NCBI GenBank assembly: GCA_964568885.1
Contig: CAZMSF010000003.1
Span: forward strand, 1 to 63,225
Direction: 5' to 3'
DNA from: JAUSNA01 sp964568885
Lineage (GTDB): Bacteria; Patescibacteriota; Microgenomatia; Levybacterales; GWA1-39-11
DNA length: 63,225 nt
Below the pieces are notes generated by a model. That model was given only the letters and a program-made list of their open reading frames with translations, ran no database searches and was not told where the DNA came from. Position 1 is the first letter of the stretch; the number at the start of each line of letters is the position of its first letter. Both the position numbers and the translations under genes were made by a program. Positions 31,316 through 38,525 of the stretch are shown one piece after another.

Positions 31316-33586
31316 CTATAAGAAGAGGTGTATACCTCTTATGGCTAACGTTTTTACCGGTACGAATGATTTTTTAACAAGCATACCCATAACAGCCAGT
31401 GGGAGCATGAGTAATATCCATGCAAGATTAACAGTGATTGTCTTATGTGCTACTGCCGCTGAACCGTCTTGCCCTACGCTTTTTGCAACAGTAGCATCAG
31501 AGTTGGTTCCGCCGCCGGTAGATGTACCTTTTACGTTACCGGTTCCGAAGAAATTGTTGTTGCCGGAATTTGTCACGGTGGTGGTTGAAGCTGCATTTCC
31601 TGCATTGTTGCCTGTCGCTCCGGAGACGAGTGATGAGCCTCCGTTATTATTGTTGTTGGTGTTATTGCTAGAGTTGTTGCTTGCGCCATTGTTATCGTTA
31701 TTACCCGATGCGGTATTATGATTTTGTTTTTGTTGACCCGGGGCTACAAAATCACCGAGCCAGCTTCCGAATACATTGACTACCGTTACGACCAACTTTC
31801 CGCCGCCTGTAATATTGTTGTTTACAAAGTTGACGATGTTTGCGATAACCTGTGCGTCCCCTGTCTGGACATTGGAATTACCTCCTGTGTTATAGCTTGC
31901 TTTATTGCCTCCGGTGTTGGCTGAAAGATTTACGTTGTTCTCTATTTTGGCATTGTTGGTCTGGGTCGTCGTATTAGTGTTGGTTGTGTTGCTGTTTGCC
32001 GTATTTGTCGAGCCCGTACCGTTTCCTGAGTTGTTGACTGCTGTTACTTCACCGGTGTTAGGATTTACTTCAAACTCCGTACCTGCGCTTCCTGCCATGG
32101 TTGCTCCGTCAGGTGAGCCGACGATTTTACCTATCCATTTTCCTGCTTGGTTAACAATAACCAACCACCATGTTCCTCCGTTAATATTCGTATTGGCAAC
32201 ATTAAGAACATTTGCGACTACATTTGTTGAACCGGTCGTCACACCCGAATTGCCGTCCGTGTTATAACTTGAGCTGTTATCTCCCGTTGTACCGTTGATA
32301 TTAAGGTTGTTGTCGATGTTAGCCGTATTTGTCTGCGTCGTTGTATCTGTGTTGGCTGAAGTGCTGTTGGCGGTATTATTTGAACCGTCCCCATTGCCGG
32401 TATTTGCTACCGATTGCGAACCCGAGCAGCCTCCACACATAAGCGCATCAATAGTTGATTGAGGGAGGATGATGTCTCCGACCAAATCTCCGTAGACGTT
32501 GACGACATTGTAAAGGACGTTTCCTATTACATTGTTGTTGGCCATCGTCAATACGTTAGCGCTGACATTTGCATCTCCGGTTGTTATGTTTGAATCCCCT
32601 CCCGTATTAAAACTTGTTGCATTATCTCCCGAATTTGCGTTCAAGTTAAGTGTGCTTCCAATGACTGCATCGTTTGATTGATCTGTTGATGAAGTATTGG
32701 TCGTGTTGTTGTTGGCTGTATTGGTGGAATTTGCACCATTTGCAGTGTTTGACGTTTGATTGGTCGCACCACAACCATTCGTGCAAGAGCTTGACGCATT
32801 CCCGGGAGCAAGGACTATATCTCCAGTGTGATTGTCCGCAACATTAAATGTTGCAACAGCCACACCGTCTACATTTGTATTGACCGAAGTAATCACTGTC
32901 CCAGTAACGTTGGCATCCCCGGTTGTTATTGATGAATCACCCACATTATAGGAAGCACTATTTGCACCGGTTGTTGTCCCTTGAGTTAGATTATTTGAAA
33001 CACTGGCGCTGTTCCCTTGTGAGGTTGATGCAGAATTCGTATCGCTTGAGGTTGCACTATTTGTTGAACCTGTCCCATTGCCTGAGTTAACAACTGTAGC
33101 GCCTCCACCGACACATGTATTACAACCGTTAGCGGCTATATTATTATTTCCGGTTGTAACTAAGGTCGAGCCGTTGTTTCCTGCACCTGTTGTTATAGCC
33201 GTATCTCCTACGTTTCCGTCAGCAGTTGTCCCTATTGCAGTATCTGCCTGAGGAGCTAGCTCATTATTGGTAGATGCAGTAGTAGGTGCGGTTGGAGCTT
33301 CAGGTGCTGTTGGAGCTGCCGGAGGCGTGGGCGCTGAAGGTGCGGTAGGTGCTTCCGGGGCGGTGGGTGCAGCCGGAGGCGTGGGCGCTGAGGGTGCTTC
33401 CGGGGCGGTGGGTGCTTCCGGGGCGGTGGGTGCAGCCGGAGGAGATGGAGCTTCAGGTGCTGTTGGAGCTGCCGGAGGAGTTGGAGCATCCTCTGCGAGT
33501 GCAACCATTGGAACAGCCAATTTCCCGACAAAGATAACAAGTATCAATGATAGTGACAGTATTTGTTTAATTTTTTGTATGTTCAT
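31316..33586 (-). CDS. Large repeat surface protein C with Pro/Ala stalk and membrane anchor
   Basis: 756 residues. Signal peptide to about residue 31 (VALA end), Pro/Ala/Glu/Thr stalk (about 33-107), then four long repeats of about 110-120 residues. Each has the NTGNGxGSxN start, T-x-Q-x-N-x-A-x-I-x-NN ladder, SYNTGGxSxxTTGDA, and, unlike the other family members, a hydrophobic insert (for example LYNVVNVYGDLVGDIILP). Cys pairs (CNTC, CTNGC, CGGC) mark boundaries. An Asn/Gly-rich stretch leads to a C-terminal helix (AWILLMLPLAVMGMLV) and a basic end; there is no LPxTG. It is the central gene of the minus-strand operon. Confidence 0.88.
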   Translation of the reverse strand: MNIQKIKQILSLSLILVIFVGKLAVPMVALAEDAPTPPAAPTAPEAPSPPAAPTAPEAPTAPEAPSAPTPPAAPTAPEAPTAPSAPTPPAAPTAPEAPTAPTTASTNNELAPQADTAIGTTADGNVGDTAITTGAGNNGSTLVTTGNNNIAANGCNTCVGGGATVVNSGNGTGSTNSATSSDTNSASTSQGNSASVSNNLTQGTTTGANSASYNVGDSSITTGDANVTGTVITSVNTNVDGVAVATFNVADNHTGDIVLAPGNASSSCTNGCGATNQTSNTANGANSTNTANNNTTNTSSTDQSNDAVIGSTLNLNANSGDNATSFNTGGDSNITTGDANVSANVLTMANNNVIGNVLYNVVNVYGDLVGDIILPQSTIDALMCGGCSGSQSVANTGNGDGSNNTANSTSANTDTTTQTNTANIDNNLNINGTTGDNSSSYNTDGNSGVTTGSTNVVANVLNVANTNINGGTWWLVIVNQAGKWIGKIVGSPDGATMAGSAGTEFEVNPNTGEVTAVNNSGNGTGSTNTANSNTTNTNTTTQTNNAKIENNVNLSANTGGNKASYNTGGNSNVQTGDAQVIANIVNFVNNNITGGGKLVVTVVNVFGSWLGDFVAPGQQKQNHNTASGNNDNNGASNNSSNNTNNNNNGGSSLVSGATGNNAGNAASTTTVTNSGNNNFFGTGNVKGTSTGGGTNSDATVAKSVGQDGSAAVAHKTITVNLAWILLMLPLAVMGMLVKKSFVPVKTLAIRGIHLFL
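33266..33490 (-). repeat. Tandem Pro/Ala/Glu/Thr-coding repeat
   Basis: About 225 bp made of near-identical units that encode variations of PPAAPTAPEAPTAPEAPSAP. The long GC-rich units differ by few bases, so copy number probably varies between strains. It forms a stiff extended stalk in protein C. Confidence 0.85.
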
Positions 33587-33632
33587 TTTTTTGTTTGTTT
33601 ATTGTTTTATGTTGTTTCTTTTTTTGGAAATT

Positions 33633-33672
33633 GTAGGGTGTTTCTGTCGAAGTGCTAACAAAAGCACCCTAC
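33633..33672 (-). promoter_or_regulatory. Hairpin between repeat genes D and C
   Basis: Arms GTAGGGTG (33633-33640) and CACCCTAC (33665-33672), 8 bp, in the 103-bp space between the stop of D (33690) and the start of C (33586). On the minus strand it is followed by AATTTCC, not by a U run, so it looks more like a processing or stabilising stem than a terminator. Confidence 0.5.
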
Positions 33673-33689
33673 TCATTCCATTCTCAAAC

Positions 33690-34940
33690 TTATGCGTGCA
33701 TTCCGAAGAATGCCATTAAAGCTTGAATGCTGAAAGAAAAGCTCATGTTTGTATTTCCAGGCATTGGAATTACAAAAGGAGTTCCTCCAACGTTATTAAC
33801 GTTTCCACTGTTAGAAACACCGGTAGTGTTAGTTGCGTTTCCGGTCGTTACCGACGGATCGCTTCCCATTACTGAACCTGTGTTAGCGTTTGCATCGTTG
33901 TAACCAGTCTTTGCATTAGCATCGACATCGTTATAGAGGCAATCACCGTTATCTTGTCCAATGGTATTAACGTTTGTGAGTCCGAGAGCAATTGTGTTTA
34001 CAGAACCACTCTCGTTTACTCCTGCACCGTTTCCGTTAATTTTTGCAAGAACGTCAGTTACGCATCCGCAGTCGAGGCTAGCTTGATTAAAGTTAACCAT
34101 GTTATCTACAGTTGCTCCTGACATTGCATTTCCAGAGTGAATTTCAACATTCCCTCCGGTGTTGAATCCTGCATCGTTTCCACCTGTCTTGGCATCTGAG
34201 TCAACATCATTAGTGATGTGGGCTGAGTTGTCTTGATCGATGGTATTTATATTGGTGAGTCCTGCATTGATCCAGTTTTTGCTTCCTGCTCCATTGCCAG
34301 TGATGACGAATGATGCTGAAGAATTTCCGGCTCCGAGTCCTCCTCCGATTGATGCAGCATTTGAATTTGCGACAGTTCTCACAGTTGAGTTAGCTGTTGC
34401 ATTTCCGGTGGTAACTTGTACGTTTCCTCCGGTGTTACCGTTTGCGTCGTTGTAACCGGTCTTGGCGTTGTTATCAACGTTGTTGGTAACAGATGCATTG
34501 TTGTCTTGTTTGACAGTGTTTGCATTTGTTGACCCGAGGGTTACAGTGTTATTGGAGTTAGCTCCGTTACCTGAAACGGTAACGTTGGTATCTCCTGCGC
34601 AATTGCAGCCTGCGACTTGAGCAGCATTGCTGTTCAAAGCGTTAGTAACATTTGCAGTTGTAGTTGCATTTCCGGTTGAAACTTGAACATTTCCTCCGGT
34701 ATTGAAATCTGCGTCGTTACCGCCTGTGCTTGCGTTTGAGGTAACATTGTTGGTGACGTGTGCGTCGTTATTCTGTGTAACGGTGTTAGTGTTGGTTTGA
34801 TTAACTGTATTGAAGTTAGTAGAACCAGCTCCGTTTCCAGAGATTGTTATTGTAGTATCCGCGAGTGCCGGAGTTGCTACGCTTACGAGTAGACTTCCTG
34901 CTGCGAGTACTGAGAAAATTTGCTTTTTGAAATTTGTCAT
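33690..34940 (-). CDS. Secreted repeat protein D (four repeats)
   Basis: 416 residues from ATG 34940, set by AGGAGG 10 nt upstream. Signal peptide to about residue 27 (TPALA end). Four regular repeats of about 88 residues with the consensus: ITGNGAGSxN, TNxNTVxQDNxAxVTNNVD, AKTGxNDAxxNTGGNV, VxTGNAxxxxxVxN, followed by CxC (CNC, CGC) in repeats 1 and 3. It ends with a hydrophobic stretch (SFSIQALMAFFGMHA) that may be a short anchor or an assembly peptide. First gene of the operon D-C-B. The strong promoter, leader and ribosome site suggest it is the most abundant member, perhaps the main fibre or coat subunit. Confidence 0.88.
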   Translation of the reverse strand: MTNFKKQIFSVLAAGSLLVSVATPALADTTITISGNGAGSTNFNTVNQTNTNTVTQNNDAHVTNNVTSNASTGGNDADFNTGGNVQVSTGNATTTANVTNALNSNAAQVAGCNCAGDTNVTVSGNGANSNNTVTLGSTNANTVKQDNNASVTNNVDNNAKTGYNDANGNTGGNVQVTTGNATANSTVRTVANSNAASIGGGLGAGNSSASFVITGNGAGSKNWINAGLTNINTIDQDNSAHITNDVDSDAKTGGNDAGFNTGGNVEIHSGNAMSGATVDNMVNFNQASLDCGCVTDVLAKINGNGAGVNESGSVNTIALGLTNVNTIGQDNGDCLYNDVDANAKTGYNDANANTGSVMGSDPSVTTGNATNTTGVSNSGNVNNVGGTPFVIPMPGNTNMSFSFSIQALMAFFGMHA

Positions 34941-34950
34941 ATTTATTTCA

Positions 34951-34956
34951 CCTCCT
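34951..34956 (-). promoter_or_regulatory. Perfect Shine-Dalgarno AGGAGG of gene 34940
   Basis: AAAAAGGAGGTGAAATAAAT directly before ATG 34940; shares AGGAGGTGAAAT with gene 28772. It excludes the in-frame ATG 12 codons upstream. Confidence 0.85.
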
Positions 34957-34979
34957 TTTTTAGAAAGATTTCTCATAAA

Positions 34980-34996
34980 GAGAACACTTCGTTCTC
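34980..34996 (-). promoter_or_regulatory. Small perfect hairpin in the leader of gene 34940
   Basis: GAGAAC-acttc-GTTCTC, 6-bp stem, about 40 nt before the start codon and downstream of the terminator hairpin at 35031-35085; corresponds in position to the second hairpin 28718-28738 of gene 28772. Confidence 0.4.
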
Positions 34997-35029
34997 CCGC
35001 CTAGTTTTATTTCCGGTAGCCCCAAGAAA

Positions 35030-35129
35030 CAAAAAAAACGGAGACTTCCGCACACAAATAGTGTTGTGTGAAGAAGCCTCCGTTTGCGGTCAGCTTTGCT
35101 CGTTTCTGTGAAACGAACTCTTACAAAGT
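35030..35129 (-). ncRNA. Candidate ~100-nt leader RNA / attenuated transcript
   Basis: From the predicted start near 35129 to the U run at 35031 the transcript would be about 100 nt, with a perfect CGTTTC-tgt-GAAACG hairpin (35101-35115) and the long terminator hairpin. No open frame of note. It is either a small RNA, or the leader of the surface-protein operon released when attenuation works. No known riboswitch family was recognised. Confidence 0.45.
35031..35085 (-). terminator. Strong terminator-like hairpin in the leader of gene 34940
   Basis: A 19-bp interrupted stem: AAACGGAG (35036-35043), CTTC (35045-35048), CACACAA (35051-35057) pair with TTGTGTG (35064-35070), GAAG (35073-35076) and CTCCGTTT (35078-35085); on the minus strand eight U follow (35031-35038). 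It lies between the promoter 35136-35164 and gene 34940. Confidence 0.8.
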
Positions 35130-35135
35130 AACTAA

Positions 35136-35164
35136 CTTATATACTAAAGAAATATTGCTGTCAA
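35136..35164 (-). promoter_or_regulatory. Consensus promoter of the surface-protein operon leader
   Basis: On the minus strand TTGACA (35159-35164), 17-nt spacer, TATAAG (35136-35141). One of the best promoters in the window. Start near 35129, about 190 nt before ATG 34940. Confidence 0.7.
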
Positions 35165-35219
35165 GACCTAAATTGCTTGTTGTAATCGTTTATTTCACAA
35201 CTCCTACAAAACTTTAAAA

Positions 35220-35477
35220 TTACCGGATCTTGACAGAATTTCTTTGGATAGTTGTCTGTGTTTGAGAATTATGCGAGTGACTTATGCTTTGGATACTGGT
35301 AGACACCTGTGACTCCTCTTTTTCTATTTCAACGCTTGTCTTGTGGATATTTCTGACGGTTATTTGGGTAATAACTTTGTTCTGGATAAATATCTCAATG
35401 CTTCCAAATTTAACACTTTCCAAGGCTGTAGTAATTTCTGCAAGTAGATGGTTCGGGATTTGAGTAGTCTTTGCCAT
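35220..35477 (-). CDS. YezD-like (DUF2292) small protein
   Basis: 85 residues. The central segment FGSIEIFIQNKVITQITVR matches the YezD/DUF2292 signature (G-S-x-E-I-x-I-Q-x-x-x-V-x-Q-I). The C-terminal half is Ser/Gln/Thr-rich (STSIQSISHSHNSQTQTTIQ), unlike the short standard form. Function unknown; the family is often small and stress- or sulfate-associated, which says little here. It lies 42 bp after gene 35520-36311 on the same strand. Confidence 0.65.
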   Translation of the reverse strand: MAKTTQIPNHLLAEITTALESVKFGSIEIFIQNKVITQITVRNIHKTSVEIEKEESQVSTSIQSISHSHNSQTQTTIQRNSVKIR

Positions 35478-35519
35478 AAACCGTAAGGCTTCCTTATATA
35501 TACTATCTTTCCTTTAAAT

Positions 35520-36311
35520 TTAGTATTTAAAGTTAAGGTCGATATTTTGCTTTGTTCCGTCTATCTCTCCGACCTTAAGATGTATGGTTTTCTTTGCATC
35601 TTTTTCATCCAGTGCCACTCCTACACGGGTGAATTTAGTTGAAATTGCCTGTACTTCAACAGGGTCGTTGTGAATATCGGGCGCCAATTGCTCGCTTCCT
35701 CCGCTCACGGTTATGAGCCTGATGTAATCACGCGTATTAAGTTGGATTGTCTTTTTCAAATTATTGGTAATCTTAAGATTAAGAATCATAAACACTCTCC
35801 CGTTAATAGCAGTTGCTCTTTGCCCCTGAACAATTATTTGCTTTTGAAGAGCAGCCGATTGAATGACGTAGTCGAAATTTCCAACAACTGCTCCCTTGTC
35901 GTCTTTCAGAGGAAATGAAAATTTCTTATCAAGATTAATGGTTGCGAGTGCGTCGGGCGCTGTAACATTATTTGATGACGTTGCCGGTTGGCTCTTCGCA
36001 TCGGGAAGGGAACGGATAAGACTTACCAATACTCCAAGAACAATAATTCCGATGACAACCGGAAATATGATTTTCAAATGTTTTTTATTGAATTTCATTT
36101 TTCTCATTTTTGGAAGACCAACTCTTTGCGCCCGTGACGATGCTGCATCAGATGCATTCGAGACACCATTGCTAATCGGTGTATAGATATTTGAAAATAA
36201 TGCCGCAAGCCTACTTTTTAGCTTTTTCAGAGCCTCCTCAAAATTAAAGTTCGGAAGGGTAATAGTGAGCTCTACCTTTTTTGATGTTGCAATTGTTGAA
36301 TGCGCTGCCAT
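35520..36311 (-). CDS. Single-pass protein with DUF4352-like outer domain
   Basis: 263 residues from ATG 36311. Residues 1-80 are cytoplasmic, with a helical part (FEEALKKLKSRLAALF) and a basic segment; a membrane helix spans about 86-105 (IIFPVVIGIIVLGVLVSLI); the rest is outside and beta-rich (VFMILNLKITNNLKKTIQLNTRDYIRLI), the type of Ig-like fold seen in DUF4352/telomeric-repeat-factor-like secreted proteins. ATG 36311 is preferred to an upstream start at 36377, which lies before the predicted transcription start. Next to the surface-repeat cluster, so an envelope role is likely. Confidence 0.65.
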   Translation of the reverse strand: MAAHSTIATSKKVELTITLPNFNFEEALKKLKSRLAALFSNIYTPISNGVSNASDAASSRAQRVGLPKMRKMKFNKKHLKIIFPVVIGIIVLGVLVSLIRSLPDAKSQPATSSNNVTAPDALATINLDKKFSFPLKDDKGAVVGNFDYVIQSAALQKQIIVQGQRATAINGRVFMILNLKITNNLKKTIQLNTRDYIRLITVSGGSEQLAPDIHNDPVEVQAISTKFTRVGVALDEKDAKKTIHLKVGEIDGTKQNIDLNFKY

Positions 36312-36321
36312 TTTTTGTAAT

Positions 36322-36387
36322 AAAAAAGCCCCGATGTACGGGGCAGTTGTATCTTGGGATATTAACAAATGGTACAAACTGTGTCAA
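36322..36387 (-). promoter_or_regulatory. Promoter and 5' hairpin with U6 of gene 36311
   Basis: TTGACA (36382-36387), 17-nt spacer, TAATAT (36359-36364): start near 36352. GCCCCG-atgta-CGGGGC (36328-36344) begins about 8 nt later, followed by U6 (36322-36327) and, after 10 nt, ATG 36311. Confidence 0.65.
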
Positions 36388-36575
36388 GGGGTTTTTTGAA
36401 GATAATTTCATAATAGTAGTGTACCTTCACTTGGCAAAGCTTTGGCGTAGCTTTTGTAAGAGATAGGTAAACAAAGAGTTTCAATTGGAAACATTATCTG
36501 TCTATAATAAAACTGTCTTGTCTGCTATATGCTTTTTATCAATTACTTTTTTGAGAAGATAATTATAATGAAAGT
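36388..36575. promoter_or_regulatory. Divergent region with leaderless promoter of the efflux adaptor gene
   Basis: No gene seen. Small hairpins occur (AAAGCT/AGCTTT near 36436-36456; GTTTC/GAAAC near 36478-36492). TATAAT at 36564-36569 ends 6 nt before ATG 36576, predicting a leaderless message; another TATAAT lies at 36503-36508. Confidence 0.45.
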
Positions 36576-37826
36576 ATGAAGGTATTAAAAAAAATCACAT
36601 CTTCACTAACAAATGCTTCAGGGTGGTTCAAAGGGTTATCGTTGAAAAAGAAAATCTTTTTTATCGGCGTTTTTCTTATAATCCTTCTTGTTGTAATGGG
36701 GCAGATTAGTCAACTCGGACAACCACCCCCCTACACTACCCAAAAAGTTGAAAAGTCAGACATTGTAGAAACCGTTAGTGAAACGGGAAATATCTCATCC
36801 GGTGGAAGCGCATATGTTTATTCACCAACCAATGGCGTAGTTACTAACGTTATGGTTTCGAATGGAACGGTTGTTGAAAAAGATCAGGATTTGCTTAGTA
36901 TCGAAAGTAGTGCCACGCAACAAGAGGCACAAACAGCATACGCGAATTATCTTGCAGCGAAGGCATCTCTTAATGCTGCAAATTCTAACCAAGATGTCCT
37001 CCGCTCAGACATGTTCACAAAATGGAAGAGATATCTAGACCTTGCTACAAACGGCACATACGAAAACGGTGATGACTCTCCAAATACTGCAAACAGAACC
37101 GCTGCTGAATTCCACATTGCAGAAGATGACTGGCATGCCGCTGAAAAAAAATATAAAGACCAAGAAACAACTATTGCACAAGCACAGGCTGCCGTAAACT
37201 CCACTTGGCTATCATACCAAGCAACACAAAATGCAGTAGTAAAATCTCCGATGGAAGGAACTGTTTCAAATCTTTCTGTGACGAACGGAAGTGCAGTTAG
37301 CATCAACTCTACCCTTTCTCCCCAAACCCCGGTCCTTGCAATCACAAAAGGAACAACGAATGAAGTGGTTGTCCCATTAAGTGAAACCGATATCGCCAAA
37401 GTAAGACCCGGTCAAAGTGCAAAAATTAATGTTGATGCGGTGAATAACAAAACATATAAGGGAATTGTTGAAAGAGCTGATGCAATTGGCATGAAGGTAC
37501 AAGGCATCATTACATACAATGTATATTTGAAATTCCTCGACCCCGATGCAAATCTGAGACCAGGCATGAGCGTTGACGTTGAGATAACGACTAAGAAATT
37601 AACTGGTGTGCTTAGCGTTACCAATTCCACCGTGAAACCATACCAAGGCGGAAAAGCAGTGAGAATACCCGGAAAGAAAAAGGGCGAAGTCGTATATGTG
37701 CCCGTTGAAATAGGAGTGCGAGGAAAAGACCGTACACAAATTCTCAAAGGATTAAGTGAGGGACAAACCGTTATAACATCGCTTTCAAACGAACAAATAA
37801 AAAGACCCGGTCTGTTTGGGAGTTAA
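36576..37826 (+). CDS. HlyD/MacA-type membrane-fusion adaptor
   Basis: 416 residues. N-terminal membrane helix (about 29-47), then lipoyl/barrel-sandwich halves (SPTNGVVTNVMVSNGTVV and SPMEGTVSNLSVTNGSAV) around a helical hairpin (residues about 100-205), and a beta-barrel domain (VVVPLSETDIAKVRPGQ). It connects the ABC transporter encoded next to an outer partner or to the wall. The helical hairpin is short, fitting a monoderm envelope where no outer-membrane channel has to be reached. Operon: adaptor, ATPase (2 bp gap), permease (1 bp gap). Confidence 0.88.
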   Translation: MKVLKKITSSLTNASGWFKGLSLKKKIFFIGVFLIILLVVMGQISQLGQPPPYTTQKVEKSDIVETVSETGNISSGGSAYVYSPTNGVVTNVMVSNGTVVEKDQDLLSIESSATQQEAQTAYANYLAAKASLNAANSNQDVLRSDMFTKWKRYLDLATNGTYENGDDSPNTANRTAAEFHIAEDDWHAAEKKYKDQETTIAQAQAAVNSTWLSYQATQNAVVKSPMEGTVSNLSVTNGSAVSINSTLSPQTPVLAITKGTTNEVVVPLSETDIAKVRPGQSAKINVDAVNNKTYKGIVERADAIGMKVQGIITYNVYLKFLDPDANLRPGMSVDVEITTKKLTGVLSVTNSTVKPYQGGKAVRIPGKKKGEVVYVPVEIGVRGKDRTQILKGLSEGQTVITSLSNEQIKRPGLFGS

Positions 37827-37828
37827 AG

Positions 37829-38524
37829 ATGCCACCACATGCACCAATCATCGAATTTAAAAACGTCACAAAAAATTACCCTCTGGGAACAGGGGAGGAG
37901 TATCAGGCACTCAGAGGAGTTACATTAACCGTTTCAGAGGGGGAGTTTGTAGCCATTATGGGACCTTCCGGCAGCGGGAAGTCCACGCTCATGCATATCA
38001 TGGGTGCTCTTGATAACCCAACCTCAGGCAAATATCTTTTCCAAGGCAAAGATATATCAAGCTATACGGAAGATCAATTAGCGGAAATTCGGAACCGCCA
38101 AATAGGATTTGTTTTTCAGAGCTTTAATCTTCTTCCCAGGACCACGGTCCTTAATAATGTCGAACGCCCGATGATGTTCGGGGGGATTCCTCAAAAAGTA
38201 AGAACAAAGCGTGCAATGGAATCATTGGAGCTTGTAGGCATTGCAGAAAAGGCAGCGAATCTCTCAAATCAGATTTCGGGAGGACAAATACAACGTGTTG
38301 CTATCGCCCGCGCGTTAGTCATGAATCCTGCAATAATATTGGCTGATGAACCAACCGGTAATTTGGACAGTAAAACATCGCATGAGATCATAGATTTCAT
38401 CCAGAACCTCAATAAAAGCGGGAGAACTATTGTCATGATTACCCACGACCAGGAAATCGCCGACCATGCAAAAAGGATAGTAAGAATTAAAGACGGAATG
38501 ATTTTGTCGGATACGAAACGTTGA
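37829..38524 (+). CDS. MacB/LolD-type ABC ATPase
   Basis: 231 residues. Walker A GPSGSGKST, Q-loop in GFVFQSFNLLPR, signature ISGGQIQRVAIARAL, Walker B ILADEPTGNLD and H-loop MITHDQ, all canonical for the MacB/LolD/FtsE-like group. These drive mechanotransmission transporters rather than classical transport through the permease. Partner permease follows after 1 bp. Confidence 0.95.
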   Translation: MPPHAPIIEFKNVTKNYPLGTGEEYQALRGVTLTVSEGEFVAIMGPSGSGKSTLMHIMGALDNPTSGKYLFQGKDISSYTEDQLAEIRNRQIGFVFQSFNLLPRTTVLNNVERPMMFGGIPQKVRTKRAMESLELVGIAEKAANLSNQISGGQIQRVAIARALVMNPAIILADEPTGNLDSKTSHEIIDFIQNLNKSGRTIVMITHDQEIADHAKRIVRIKDGMILSDTKR

Positions 38525-38525
38525 T

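Noticed and set aside
33267..33719. Gly/Ala/Val-rich plus-strand frame opposite the Pro/Ala stalk of protein C
   Set aside because: It is the antisense of the tandem repeat; repetitive GC-rich DNA leaves several frames open. No signal for translation.
34941..35030. preQ1- or c-di-GMP-type riboswitch in the leader of gene D
   Set aside because: Short stretches look similar (AAATAAAACTAGG, GCAAAGC) but the required stems and loops of the known classes could not be formed.
30093..36344. CRISPR or transposon end repeats in the surface-gene region
   Set aside because: The inverted repeats are single hairpins with U runs or operators; there is no regular repeat-spacer unit, transposase or target duplication.
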